This document shows positions 41,818 to 53,559 of a DNA stretch of 56,230 bases, piece by piece. Source of the DNA: Rhizopus sp. PT2906 (lineage: Eukaryota; Mucoromycota; Mucoromycetes; Mucorales; Rhizopodaceae); contig JAMYHX010000274.1 of NCBI GenBank assembly GCA_025529335.1, forward strand, positions 1 to 56,230. Reading direction: 5' to 3'. Under the pieces are notes generated by a model that did no database searches, was not told the DNA's origin, and was given only the letters and a program-made list of their open reading frames with translations. A program made the translations under genes and the position numbers. Within the stretch, counting starts at the first letter, position 1. Every line of letters starts with the position of its first letter.

Positions 41818-41920
41818 GTCAAAAGAAAAGTAAGAAAGAAAAAAAAAAAAAGTTATGCGTAGTGAAATAATTTATTGTTGTCTAGCGCTAATATTTTTTT
41901 TCGTTTTTTTTTTTTTATTC

Positions 41921-43039
41921 ATGTCAGAAACAGTTGAGCAACCCAATCAAGAAGTAGGACCCAAGCCCTACAAGGGTCAATTTGCCATGGATCCTGATAA
42001 CCTGGATGCAGAGTTATCCAAGATTCCTTTATTTATGACACAGTTGCCTGAAGAAGAAAACGACACTTTGAGCGCTCTTCAATCACTGGTTTTCGACGGC
42101 ACTCCAGAAGGTTCGTAGTGAAAGCTCTTTTCTTACTGCTTTTATCTCATAATCAACTTAGAGATTGCTCAAAATTTCAAGGAACAAGGCAATGATTGTT
42201 TCCGAGCGGGCAAAATCAAGTACAAAGACGCCATTACTTTTTACACTAAGGCTATCGAAACAGAGTGTAAAGATCAAAAGATCATTGAAGCTTGTTTGGC
42301 CAATAGAGCACAATGCAATCTTGAACTTCAGAATTATGGTCGTGTATTGAGCGATTGCTCAAAATGTTTAGCCATTAACCCTAAAAATGTAAAGGCTCTG
42401 TATCGTTCTGCAAAGGCTTTATTGGCACTTGATAAATTGGTGGAGGCAATTGACTGCTGTGACCATGCGTTGGCTATTGAACCAGATAATAAGGCTGTGA
42501 AAGAAGTGAAGCAAAAGGCAGTAGATCGAAAGGCAATGATGGATAAAAAATTGAAAGAAAAGGAAGAAAAAGAAAAGAGAGAGCGAGAGAAGAAAGAGGG
42601 ATTGGAGAGAGCAATGAAGGAAAGAAAGATCAAAATTAAAGTAGAAGATAAAGATGTACGCGAAAGGGCAAATATTGAGTATGATCCCGAGACAGATACC
42701 ATCAGCTGGCCAGTCTTCTTTCTTTATCCTGAATACAAAGAGAGTGATTATATACAAAGCTTTAATGAAACCAATACATTCCAAGATCATCTCGAGGTTA
42801 TCTTTGAACACCCTGCACCTTGGGATGCCAAACATGAATACACAGCTGACTCTGTTGAAGTCTATTTTGAAGATACAAGGGGACTTAATCCTAAGTTGAT
42901 AAAGATTGGTAAAAAATTACCCTTGGGCAAGATTTTATCACTTGATCAATACATCATCAAAAATGGTGTGCCTTCATTTATTATTATTCCTAAAAATTCA
43001 ACTTTCAAACAAGGATTTATAGACAAGTACAAGAAATAA
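41921..43039 (+). CDS. CNS1: Hsp90 co-chaperone Cns1 / TTC4, TPR protein
   Basis: TPR co-chaperone that binds the C-terminal EEVD of Hsp90/Hsp70. Exon 1 from ATG 41921 gives YKGQFAMDPDNLDAELSKIP and LFMTQLP, the family's N-terminal signature. After one intron (about 42113-42161) come three TPR units: NFKEQGNDCFRAGKIKYKDA, CLANRAQCNLELQNYGRVLS and NVKALYRSAKALLALDKLVE, followed by a Lys/Glu coiled coil. The C-terminal 'wheel' domain follows (SWPVFFLYPEYKESDYIQSF .. FEHPAPWDAKHEYTADSVEV .. IPKNSTFKQGFIDKYKK). The length of about 355 residues is usual. It diverges from the scramblase gene, and its stop is 21 bp from that of the next gene on the other strand. Confidence 0.92.
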
Positions 43040-43060
43040 ACAATAAATTAGAATAATATT

Positions 43061-43911
43061 TTACAAGATCATGTCATCACCATCATTATTGTTATTATCT
43101 TCGTTACAAGAGTCTTCATCAAAGGGGAATTCATAGTCTTGTCCAATAGATAAAGGAATTTCAAGAAGAGATGAGCTATTTTACGAGTTAGACGCACACA
43201 CACACATAAAAGAAAGGGTAACACTTACTCTAATGAGTCAACCTTGTTAGGAATATCAGGCTATACATTTATTTAGATACACACGCACGCACATATATAT
43301 ATATATATATATTATATATTAGTTTACCTTGCTTAGCTGCATTGTTTGTAGCCTTAATGATTCATCCAATGTAAGCATTCTAGCTTTGACCTTAGGAAAA
43401 TTAATATTCTTGTCTGTCATTTAAAATTTTCCCTTACTTGTTCTGAGCCTAATAGATGAGCCCTTTTAATCCTTAATAGTCTTCTGGACAACTGACTGTG
43501 ATACAAAGCTTGTTGGTTTGCTAAATCTACAGACCTTTTCCTTGATTCTTGTCTTGGTGTCATCAAAGACATGGCTTCTAACTTTCTTGTTAATGGACAA
43601 TGGCCCAAGCTTGTATTATCCGCAGTGATCACATCGTGCGCAGTTATTGTTCTTTCGTCAATAAGTAATGCTTCAATCAATTGATTTGTCTCTCTTAGTT
43701 TGGCACCGTTGTCTGATAACTTTTGTACAAAGGCACTAACAACAAACGATGAGAAGAAAGTATAAAATCTAAATAGAAAACTTTACTGGTTATTAAGCAG
43801 CTGTGAGTTCTTTTCATGTAGCTGGGATAGTTCACGTCTATTACATCTCCTCAGCTTCTTGACATGGTGAGCATCCTTTGGACTAAACCTGTATAATACG
43901 GAAGAATTCAT
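43061..43911 (-). CDS. Hypothetical coiled-coil protein
   Basis: It starts at 43909-43911 (MNSSVLYRFSPKDAHHVKKL), with exons joined by three or four short introns. Predicted helices: RRCNRRELSQLHEKNSQLLN, then LSDNGAKLRETNQLIEALLI, and LANQQALYHSQLSRRLLRIK. There is an acidic, Asn-rich C-terminus (EFPFDEDSCNEDNN, ending DDMIL) at 43061. Introns hold (CA)n and (AT)n runs (43293-43312). The helical register and the Ser/Arg linkers suggest a small structural or scaffold protein, perhaps of chromosome or cytoskeleton machinery; I do not recognise the family. Splice sites keep one long frame, so it is probably a functional gene. Confidence 0.6.
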
Positions 43912-44459
43912 TTTTCAATATTTCAATAGGAAAAATCCCTTGGGCTCATGCAAATCTTCAAAGAAACTAAATGAAGCGGAGAGTTAATCTACAACATCAC
44001 ATGGCTCTTTTGGCTATGCATCTTGCACTTTTAGTTTTTAAATGCAGACACAAATTTATCAGACAACCTTATCAACCTGGGACAGGTTTGATCACCAAGG
44101 AAAGGGAGATATACTCAAGAATATCTTCAGACACTAGGAGTATACGCTCCTCCTGTTGAGCAATATTAAAGCTGGGAAAAAAAAGCTTTTTTTTTTTAGG
44201 ATCATTCATGCTGGCAGCTATTTTCATCGCTCCTTTTTTTTTCCTTTCTTCCTCCTTTATTCACTGTACAATACTTTATGCAGTTGTATTCACTCTATGA
44301 GAATCATGCCACCATTGTGCCTGGAGTAAGACTGTGACTTGATTATGGTGTAAGGCGGCGTGGATTACCCTTTATGGTAATGAATTGTGGCTTATACACA
44401 GTCATCTTTACCTCCCATTCTCTCATTATCTCCCTGTTGCTTTTTTAATACAAAATAAT
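43912..44459. other. Divergent promoter region
   Basis: A 548-bp spacer between the coiled-coil gene and Rok1. A 62-codon plus-strand frame at 43971-44159 has mixed composition but no recognised homology, and is not called. T-tracts occur at 44190 and 44237. Confidence 0.5.
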
Positions 44460-46312
44460 ATGGATCTCTTTCATTTATTAGGAAGTGGTGCCAAGTTTGA
44501 TAAAAACCGCTTCAAGCACGACATTGCTTTATTCGAAGGCGAAAAAGAAGCCAATCAGATACAATCCAAAAAGCGCAACGCAGCAGCTGTTGATTCCGAT
44601 GTGCGCTCTCAACTCTTGGACGAGATCGATTTCTTCAAAACGACACATACTGTTGTCGATCAGCCAAGAAAAAAGAAAAAAGAAAATGATAAAGACAATG
44701 ACTCTGAGAGTGACGAGGATGTCAAACCAAAGAAAGGTAAAATAGTGACATATTATTGAATCTGCCAACATGTTGACACTCTAATGTATAGACAAAAAGT
44801 CAACCATTTTTAAAAATGTCGAAGAGGTAATAAAGTGAACAAGCTATAAAGCAGAGCAACTAATTCTATTGCATAGGCCAATCTATTTAGAAAACAACAT
44901 AAAATTAAAGTTTATGGTACCGATGTGCCAAACCCTTTCAGAACATTTGAAGATCTTGCTTCACCTGCATATAATTTAGAACCCAAGCTGTATAATAATT
45001 TGATGTCTATGGCATATACAACACCCACACCTGTACAGATGCAATCTATTCCCATCATGCTCAACGGTCGCGATATCATGTCCTGTGCTCCTACAGGTTC
45101 GGGTAAGACGATGGCTTACTTGCTTCCTATTTTACAAGACTTGAAGAAACCAGAAAAAAAAGTGAGCTATCGTGCCTTGATTATCGCACCCACCCGAGAA
45201 TTGGCACAGCAGATCGCAAGAGAAGCAAACCATTTGGCTCAAGGCACAAAACTTCGAGTGAACGTTTTGGCCAAGGCTACAGCAGCTGATAAGGCACAAA
45301 CACCTGAATCAAGACAAAAGTTTGGTAAGTTTTTATTAATGTGATGATGATGGAACTAATGATGATAAAGACATTTTGGTAACAACTCCCCTTCGACTGG
45401 TGTATGCGATTAAAGAAAACGAAGTAGACCTAAGTGCAGTTCGACATTTAGTACTTGATGAAGCAGATAAACTTTTAGAAAAGGGCTTTTTGGGCCAGAC
45501 AGACGAAATCTTTGCTGCATGCACATCAACAACCATTCAGAAATCACTGTTTAGTGCTACATTTTCATCACATATCGAAGAACTCGCCAAGAGTGTGATG
45601 AAGGACCCGATTCGCATTGTCATTGGTGCCAAGTAAGTTACAAAATATATATATATTACAATCATACTAACCACAGGACAGAAACGCCGCTACAGATACC
45701 ATTAAACAAGAATTACTATTTACAGGAACTGAGGCAGGAAAGCGCATTGCACTCCGTCAACTAATCCAAAGAGGACTTAAACCACCTGTGTTGATCTTTG
45801 TCCAATCGATTGACCGAGCCAAAGAACTATTTCATGAACTTGTATTTGATGGCATTAATGTGGAAGTGATACACTCAGATCGAACCAAGGCACAAAGAGA
45901 CAATATTATCAACCAGTTTAGAGTAGGCAAGATTTGGGTTCTAATTGCGACAGATTTGATGGCTCGAGGTCTTGATTTCAAAGGCGTCAATTTGGTTATC
46001 AATTATGATTTCCCACAATCAGTGGCAAGTTATATTCATCGTATCGGTCGTACTGGTCGTGCTGGACGAGCTGGTGAGGCAGTTACTTATTACACACAAG
46101 AAGATTTCCCATATCTTAAAAAGGTGGTTAATGTGATGAAAGAATCTGGCTGTGACGTTCCAGATTGGATGCTGAAATCTGCCAAACAAGCTGCCAAACA
46201 AGCTGCCAAAAACAACAGCAAAAAGATTATTAAAAAGGACATGAAGAAAGTAGACACAAAGAAGGACACTAAAAAAATTACCAAAAAAGACACTAAAAAA
46301 GATCAAGAATAA
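44460..46312 (+). CDS. ROK1: DEAD-box ATP-dependent RNA helicase Rok1/DDX52
   Basis: Nucleolar helicase for 18S rRNA processing. The start MDLFHLLGSGAKFDKNRFKH at 44460 is the conserved Rok1 N-terminus; an upstream in-frame ATG at 44385 adds a hydrophobic stretch absent from the family. Motifs in order: Q motif (YTTPTPVQMQSIP), I (APTGSGKT), Ia (PTRELAQQ), II (DEAD in LVLDEADKLLEKGF), III (SATF), IV (VLIFVQSIDRAKELF), V (ATDLMARGLDFKGV) and VI (HRIGRTGRAGRAGE). A Lys-rich tail with KKDTKK-type repeats follows, ending DQE. About five short introns. In the linker the family's 'I...DVP.P...FEDL' reads YGTDVPNPFRTFEDLASPAY, which identifies Rok1. No lesion. Confidence 0.93.
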
Positions 46313-46538
46313 AAAAATAATAACATTGTTGTTACAGAACAATCGATTTACACTTTTTTTTTCCTCTTTAAGTCCATGTCGTTTTACACAGCATGTTGTA
46401 GTCGGAGATCTGATGATTGGGAAGAGCTTTAAAGATCAACAATTTTCTTCCTTTTTGGAGAAAGCTGTCAATGTCTAGAACGCACAGGGTTAGATCACAA
46501 CACATCAAGTTTTTATTAAAAAAAAAAAAATAAAAGAG

Positions 46539-46579
<41 letters not shown>

Positions 46580-47157
46580 GATACATGTGTATGTAGGTGC
46601 TTTAGCTTACACTTTATTCAAATATGGCAATCATGAAAAATAAAAAAAAGACACTAAATATTAAAAAGGAGGGGAATTTTAATAAAAAGTTTATGAAATC
46701 TATGAAATAAGCCTTTGTGGTAAAAACAATAGAAATATAGATTTAATCAATGTGTTTATTTCCAAATTTGTATAAAAATGATGATACAAGAGAAATAATA
46801 GAAGATATATGAAAGCAACAATGAGATAAGCAATGGTTAAAGCGATGAATAATAATATATAAAAGATGCTAAAAGGGGGGAATCATAAGAAGTATGCATA
46901 CTACAAAAGAAGAGAGCATAAGGTTGCAGAAATAAAGCATAAAATGAAATGTTTCCCATACAAAAAAAAAGGGGGAGTTGGGGGAAATCAAATGAGGAGA
47001 AAAAAAAAAGGTGAATGAGTGTGAAGGGGGAATAAAATGGATGCATAAATAAGGAGAGGAAAGGATGAAAATAAAAATAGGCGTAAGTTCTGTTTCTACA
47101 TAACATAAAGGGTATAGGATAAAAAAGGCATATATAAATAATAATAATAAAGAGAAA
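46313..47157. other. Convergent intergenic region with low-complexity DNA
   Basis: An 845-bp gap between the stop codons of Rok1 and the zinc-finger gene. It has a poly-A run at 46517-46530, a (GA)n tract at 46543-46575 and purine-rich sequence (46860-47150) that opens long pyrimidine-coded frames on the minus strand. Those frames are products of composition. No gene was seen. Confidence 0.55.
46543..46575. repeat. (AG)n microsatellite
   Basis: An uninterrupted AG dinucleotide run, directly after an A-rich run, in the convergent spacer. Confidence 0.9.
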
Positions 47158-48104
47158 TTAGTATAAAGACACACCACTATCTCTTCTCAAGAACCAGTCA
47201 TCTTTGGAAGGAATGATGCTGGAAAGGCTGGGTAATACAACATGTTGATCATATATATCTGGTAAAGACCAATTAGGCTGCATGTTGGATGGAAAATGTT
47301 GAAATGGGGCTGCATATGGCCAAGAAGTAGTAATAGGAGAAGAGGGATTTGAGGTATCATCCTGAGTACTATAAGGACTTTCATAGCCAGACAATGCAGG
47401 TGTAGGAGGTGACCAGTGTAATGGGGCGGTTGATTGCTGAGGAGAATAAGTACAGCCTGTGCAAGCACAAGGTTGCTGCATGGATTGTTGCTGCATCTGC
47501 ATCTGCTGCTGTTCAAGCATCAGCTTTCGACGCTCTTCTATGAATGGTTGCCACTGTACAGAAGGTTTTCTACCAGTCAATACGTGATCTGTTTTCATGT
47601 GTTTCGTCAAGACTGTCTTGCGAACAAAGCTTTTGGAACAACCGTCAAAGGGGCACTTGTAGGGTCTTTTACCAGTGTGCGTGCGTCTATGTCTTGCAAG
47701 GGAGCTGCTGTCACTAAAGCTCTTGCTACAATGGGGGTGTTCGCATACATGTGGTCTCTCGCCAGAATGTGTCCTCATGTGTACAGTCAAAGCCGAGCGC
47801 TATTATAATATATATTTAGCTGCTTTGAAATTTTTGACATTTTTCTTTTGTTTTGTTTTTTACCTGAATGAAACTTTTGCCACAGCCTTCTTCTCGACAT
47901 TTGAAAGGTCTAAAATAGAATATATATAAGTCATCATTCTTTACACACACATACACACACACACCTTTCATTGGTATGAATACGAGAGTGTCTAACGAGA
48001 TCAGATCGTCTACCAAAGGTCTTGTTGCAATCTTTGAATGTGCATTCAAAAGGTCTTTCGAAATTAGGAAAGGTTTCTTGATGAACAAGTTCGAGTATTT
48101 CCAT
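47158..48104 (-). CDS. C2H2 zinc-finger transcription factor
   Basis: It starts at 48102-48104 (MEILELVHQETFPNFERPFE). Three exons carry four tandem C2H2 fingers joined by TGE/K-R-P-type linkers: CTFKDCNKTFGRRSDLVRHS, then CREEGCGKSFIQ joined to RSALTVHMRTHSGERP, CEHPHCSKSFSDSSSLARHR and CPFDGCSKSFVRKTVLTKHM. A basic segment, a Gln/Met-rich stretch (QQQMQMQQQ), a small CACTGC motif and a Pro/Ser-rich presumed activation region follow, ending DSGVSLY at 47158. The four-finger array with C-x4-C spacing resembles yeast and fungal factors of the Azf1/Zap1-like kind; the target is unknown. About 290 residues, no lesion. Confidence 0.85.
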
Positions 48105-49391
48105 AGTGTGTTTATTGGTGTGTGTTTATAACTGTAGTATATGTAGTATTAATTTTATAGTCTTCTCGCTTGGAGGCTAAAAAAAAATATAAAGTCGTAT
48201 ATAGAAACAATAATCCGTAAAAGGTCTTTTTTAAGGGGGTTTTTTTTTTCAATTGTCAAGACAACGAAAAGTATATAAAAAGAGAAACAGATAAGAGAAT
48301 GCGTGTAAGAGAGAAAGAGAAAGAGAAGAAGAAGAAAGGTGAAATGATGCATATTTATAGACTTGAAAATTAAGGGTTTACCCTTTTGTTTTCTATAAGT
48401 TGTCCCTTTCCTGTACTCCTAACATCACACAGCATAAAGCTTAAGACAAATAGTAACGCAGAAGGGAGCAAACTAAAAGGGGGAAAAAGATTAAAGTTGA
48501 TGGAGATCGACAGTAGTTCGGAAATGAAAAGCATGACACGATTATTATCCTCAGCTTGCCATCGATCGTTCCCTGCTTCACATGCTCATGGCGTGGTTAC
48601 CTCAGCTCCGCAAGGAACTGTCTGTTCGCAAGGTTCATTTGTAGATCACAACATGAACAGTTATTTTTATCTTGATCGGAGCCATTCCGACCTTTGATTT
48701 GCTTACCGTGCCCACTGATGAAATAGGCAGTTGACAAGCTGTTTGACTTGTATCACTTGGCATTTACCATTTTTGCTCATGCTTTTTTTTTCCCTAGAGC
48801 TCTCTTCTCCCCCCCATAGTAAACTCCCTTGTCTATCAAGGCAATCGGAAGCTTTACTCCCGATTTGTATTTATATTTGAACTGCCCGAGCTTTCCTATA
48901 CTCACCAAAAGAGGGGTATATAATTAAAGTGATCTTTACTTTTCACAAAGAGGAGTCTCTTCACATACACACACACAATGAATATATACTCTTTCTTATC
49001 TTAATCTGTTCATGTCCTCCCCTCCTTCTTTACATTCTTGAATTGATCTCGTTACATGCTTATGCATACAACTCGCGTCATTTATCGCCATGGCAATTTT
49101 CTCCCTCTTCATCGACTACCTTCAATTTTTTTTTTGCCCATTTAGCCCACAGACATTTCCTTAGGGCAAATTCAAATTCTCTGCCAATCTAAAATGGGAA
49201 ATTAATGATCCTCATGTGTATCACAATCCCACATTAAATACTTTATAATAAGCGAGCCAATCATCTGGTGCAATTTAGGAAAATAAACAGGTGCAGTAAC
49301 ACGTGGATATAGTCTCTCGTGCGACACCACCCCCTTTAAGCCCTTTCTCTGCTTCTTTTACTGTTTTTTTCTTTTCTTTTTATTCATAAAC
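48105..49391. other. Divergent intergenic region of 1.3 kb
   Basis: Promoters of the zinc-finger gene and of Cdc10. It holds A-tracts, C-tracts (48812, 49330) and pyrimidine-rich leaders. A 103-codon plus-strand frame at 48386-48697 lacks domain features and is not called. The unusual length suggests extensive regulation of one of the two genes, but no specific site was identified. Confidence 0.5.
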
Positions 49392-50703
49392 ATGTCCACG
49401 CTCGTTTCGCCTTCCACAGAACAGTCACCTACACCATCTCCTCAGGTACTCAAAAGACACACAACTTTTAACCGTCACTCCTCCTTAAATGACATTCATA
49501 TAGACCATCTTGAATAGTTATGTTGGTTTTGATACCATCACTCAACAAATCGAAAAGAAACTCTTGAAAAGAGGCTTTCAGTTCAATGTTATGGTAGTTG
49601 GTAAATAACAAGGACGAGCAAGCTTCTTCCTTTGACTAACTTGTATATAGGTCAATCTGGATTGGGAAAATCAACATTGGTCAATACCATCTTTGCCTCT
49701 CATTTGATCGACAGTAAGGGTAGACTTGATGCTGCCGAAGCACCACGTCAAACAACTGAAATTGAATCAGTTGCACACAGTAAATAGGCAGATGAATGAT
49801 GATGTATCCATAATAACCTCTATCATTTTTTGTATAGCTATCGAGGAAAATGGTGTGAGATTAAGGTTGAATATAGTAGACACGCCTGGTTATGGCGATC
49901 AAGTGAACAATGAAAATTGGTATGTTTATAAATACTACAAGATTGGAGCCGTACATGGTTTTTTAATATTAATCATCACAGTTGGGAACCTATCATCAAA
50001 TACATCAAGGATCAACATTCGGCTTATTTACGTAAAGAGTTGACAGCAAGAAGAGAACGCTATATTGTTGATACCCGCGTTCACTGTTGTTTGTTCTTCA
50101 TTACGCCCTCTGGTCATTCGTAAGTGAGGTCAGTGTTTGTTTATTCTGTTTACCAACCTTTGTACTAGCCTTAAGCCTATTGATATTGTTGTTCTCAAAA
50201 AATTGACCGAAGTTGTCAATGTAGTTCCTGTGATTGCTAAATCAGATTCACTCACCATGGAAGAACGTGATGCATTCAAGAAGAGAATCAAGGCTGAACT
50301 TGCCTTTCATAATATTCGATTATACCCTTATGAAAATGAAGAGGATGATGAACAGGAACGATCATTGAATGAGAGTATTTATGAACTCATTCCTTTTGCT
50401 GTTGTCGGATCCGAGCGAAATGTTGTCATTGATGGAAAAGCAGTACGCGGCAGAAAGACAAGATGGGGTGCTATCAATGGTATAAACAAATACTTATGCA
50501 TCTCATATAATTATTAATGCAATCTTTCATTAGTCGAAGATGCCCAACATTGTGAATTCATTCATTTGCGCAATTTCTTGACAAGAACTCACTTGCAAGA
50601 TTTAATTGAAACGACTGCCTTGATTCATTACGAGTCATTCCGCGCTAAACAGTTGATGGCCATTAAGGAATCAACTCAAGTACAACAAAAAACAAGCGAA
50701 TAA
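49392..50703 (+). CDS. CDC10: Septin Cdc10 (AspD class)
   Basis: GTP-binding septin that forms the centre of the fungal hetero-octamer at hyphal septa and necks. From ATG 49392 the short first exon (MSTLVSPSTEQSPTPSP) is followed by YVGFDTITQQIEKKLLKRGF, then FNVMVV and GQSGLGKSTLVNTIFA (P-loop). Next come RLRLNIVDTPGYGDQ (G3), WEPIIKYIKDQHSAYLRKEL, PVIAKSDSLTMEER (G4) and the septin unique element with GRKTRWGAIN, then HLRNFLTRTHLQDLIETTA. It ends TSE at TAA 50701-50703 without the C-terminal coiled coil. The missing coiled coil and the 'RGRKTRWGAIN..RTHLQDLIETT.IHYE.FRA' signature identify Cdc10 and exclude Cdc3, Cdc11 and Cdc12. Six short introns, no lesion. Confidence 0.92.
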
Positions 50704-51723
50704 AAAAAAAGAACAAGAGGATTTACATATGCAAGAAAAGAGAACAAACCGAAAGCAATGATTGATCTATTTATTATTTAAAATCTCAATCTTTCGACTT
50801 GTTGTTGTTTCTTTGTCCTTTTTTCCGAAATGATCTAAAGCAAGCAATGTCACTGCAATGTTGATTGCGATAAACAACTGTATCATATGATGCAGTGTCA
50901 AAAAAGATCAAAATATTTACATAAGTCTACTGAACAACAACAATTATGTGTACCAATAATTGACTTGCTGAATTATTTGAATTAGAACAAGTCGAAATAA
51001 GGCTGATAAGCACTGAAAAAGAGGGGGGGGGGGACAATCACTATCGCCCTTACTTTCTATGTTTGCATTCATAATCGAATATTCTAAATCAGTACGTGCG
51101 CATATGACAGCTGTTCTTGCAAAATAAGGTATTTTGGCAGAATAAGCTAGATCACACGATATTCCCGAATGAGAAATCTCCATAGACTGTCTTTTTTTAT
51201 CCCTTGTATCAAGGTGCAAGTATATATTGCAAATTTGATAAAGAACAAATGTGAAGATAAGAGAAAAAAAAAATCAAAAATGCCTTGTACATTTCTATAA
51301 TAAATGTTTGGTCTGTCCTTTTCGTTGTCAAAAGCCGCACGTGGACCCAAATTTGTACTAGAGTATCCATAAACTAAGATGTACCAACTATATTATAATG
51401 ATAACCCGCAGTCAACGTGATCTCCACCTTTTTTTTTTTTTTACAATGGATAAAGGCGTGAATAAAAAGGGAGAGATATTGTTCTAGACAGCATCACGAC
51501 AATCGGCGTTCAACCTTGCACAAACTGTGTTTAAAACGGATATGGCAAATGTCTCCCTCGCCACAATCAGGGATGTCACATTTAGCCAACGCTACACACA
51601 CACATACACAAAAGAAGTAGTGAGACCATGCTTTGGTCATACATGGGCATATTAAAATGAATACTATTGTCAAGAATAACTTGACCTATATACAACCTGG
51701 TCTTTTTTTTAAAAAAGGAAAGC
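50704..51723. other. Convergent intergenic region of 1 kb
   Basis: Between the stops of Cdc10 and the LETM1 gene. It holds an 11-G run at 51025-51034 region, a T-run near 51428 and a (CA)n patch near 51593. A minus-strand piece at about 51180-51050 (MEISHSGISCDLAYSAKIPY) has protein-like composition but no partner exons. No gene was called. Confidence 0.5.
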
Positions 51724-53348
51724 TTAGACTCTTTTATTGTCATCATTGTCATTCTTTTCAAGTGCGTCTAATTCCTTGTCTATGGCTGTCAACATTTTCT
51801 CTAATCTTTGACTAAGGCGTTCAGTTGATTTATTTGTTTCGCCATGTTTAGCTGCCTTTAATTCTTCAATAAGCTAATAAAAAGAGTGTGAAAATCAATG
51901 GATGATTTAAAGTTAAATCTTTTCGTACCTCTTTGTAATCCTCATGGTGAAACATGATTTCATTCAACTGAGCACGTTGTTCGAGATATTCTACCTTGGT
52001 CTTTAATTTTGCTAAAGCTGCTTGTAAATCTGCATCGCTTGATGAAACCTCATCCTAGAAACATATTAAAACAAGTCTTCCCCTTTTTTCTGCTAATCAA
52101 CTTACAATAGAAGGCAACTCTTTAAGTTGGCTTATATCCTGTTCTTGCAGACGAGCCTTTTCTTCCTTTTCTTCTTGCTCTGATTCATCTTCAATCAATT
52201 CCTCTTGTTGTTCAAGCACATCCAATTTTTGCTTGTATGTACTAGCACCCACTGTCTCCAACACTTGAAGCTCAGCTTCGTTTACCAAATTATCAGGCAA
52301 ACTCTGGAAAGTAGCACGAAGTGCGTCTTCAGGAGTGACGCGAGGATCTGTAAAGGTAAAGGCACGTGACAAGATCAAAAGAGTCGAAGGCACCTTGTGC
52401 TCCAAGTGCAATTCCAGCCACTGACTCAACTCGTCGCGCATGCGTCCAGGTGAAGTTCCGATTGTGCGTATACCACGAGCTGCACAGGCGGCACTCAATT
52501 CCTGTAGTGACAAGTTTTCGATTCCCTCACGTTTGATCTCGACATCGTCATTCTTGATTTGTCGCATTCGATTGCGAATCTGGAAACGTAAGAAATTATC
52601 TGTGCCAAAGGCATTGATGTTCATATATCGACAGATAGAGACCAATTGTGGGCGAGACAAGTTGTCCAATGTCAGTTCATCCTCAAATTTACTCGCAAGG
52701 TTCAACAAATCATCGGTTGAAGCCTGCTCACCAGTCATACGCACTTTGCGGAAAAAATTGGCGAATTCCTTGGCTGCCTCAGGATCTGTGCCTGCGATAG
52801 ATCCTGTCTCTGCAATTGTCTCTTGAAGGAAACGTGCCATGTCGAGTCGAACTTTAAGTAGCTTCTTCTTCTTTTCTTCAGCACGTTTCTTATCTTCAAA
52901 TGTGCTTGGTAACATGTTGGGAAACAGCTTTAAAGCAACAGGTAATAAAAGTTCCATGAAGGGAACAATGATAAATACGGCAAATGGAACAAGTCGAAGA
53001 ATATCTGACGTTGTACGTCGAAGCTATTAAGTGATAAGCAACAGACTACCTTCCTGCCTTTATATATGTTACCTGTCTATTCTCACGTCGTGTTAGCTTT
53101 GTGCCTTGGAGCATTTTATAAGTTAATCGAGATGAGATCTTAATTTCTAAACCAAGCAATTTAGCACCATGCCAGTAATGCACAGCCTCTTCCTTAATCT
53201 TTTGCATTAAAGTTTTCTTCTTTTCTGGTGCTGACATTTCTTTTTCAGACCGTTGTAAAAAGACGCGTTGTTGTGATAAGAATCGTTGGCGTACCATGAA
53301 AGGTTGATAGCTTTGAACTAGTCTAGTTCGTATTGTTGTCCGAAACAT
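51724..53348 (-). CDS. MDM38: LETM1-domain mitochondrial inner-membrane protein (Mdm38/LETM1)
   Basis: Inner-membrane protein for K+/H+ exchange and ribosome association in mitochondria. It starts at 53346-53348 with a presequence (MFRTTIRTRLVQSYQPFMVR). Then come HYWHGAKLLGLEIKISSRLT, LRRTTSDILRLVPFAVFIIV with the single membrane segment ending PFMELLLPVALKLFPNMLPS, and the LETM1 ribosome-binding-like domain. The latter has LSRPQLVSICRYMNINAFGT, RFQIRNRMRQIKNDD, LSLQELSAACAARGIRTIGT and LELHLEHKVPSTLLILSRAF. Coiled coils follow (KQKLDVLEQQEELIEDESEQ and, in later exons, LQAALAKLKTKVEYLEQRAQ). It ends KRV at 51724-51726. Four introns, no lesion. About 490 residues, usual for Mdm38. Confidence 0.92.
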
Positions 53349-53532
53349 GGTTAATTTATTTTAATAAAAAAAAAAAAGAGAGAGAGAGTGAGAGAGAGAA
53401 TAGCAGTAGCAGTGGGAGGTTTTATTTAGTTTGGAGTAATTTTAGGCGCACGCCCTAAAAATGCTATTAGTTACGTCACTTTTTTTTATTGTTTTTTTCC
53501 ACTTACTAAATTACTAGACCTAATGAAAAGGC

Positions 53533-53559
53533 TGCATGACCTGCTTTAAAGGTCCTGCA
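53533..53559 (-). other. Hairpin spanning the Fanzor stop codon
   Basis: TGCA (53533-53536) and GACCT (53538-53542) pair with AGGTC (53550-53554) and TGCA (53556-53559): nine pairs with one mismatch around a 7-nt loop. The stop codon of the Fanzor relic (53546-53548) lies in the loop. It mirrors the hairpin after the stop of the left-edge copy and is a candidate 3' guide-RNA element; its function is inference. Confidence 0.35.

Noticed and set aside
42334..42835. 122- and 138-codon minus-strand frames
   Set aside because: Shadows of the Lys/Glu-rich coiled-coil part of the Cns1/TTC4 exon.
43971..44159. 62-codon plus-strand frame between the coiled-coil gene and Rok1
   Set aside because: No homology, alternative frames equally open, no promoter signal.
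44385..44459. Upstream in-frame start for Rok1
   Set aside because: It would add a hydrophobic leader absent from the family; MDLFHLLGSG is the conserved Rok1 N-terminus.
46837..47177. Two minus-strand frames rich in Phe, Leu, Ser and His
   Set aside because: They are translations of purine-rich low-complexity DNA in the 3' flank of the zinc-finger gene.
48386..48697. 103-codon plus-strand frame
   Set aside because: No domain, no exon partners and mixed composition; it sits in a long divergent promoter region.
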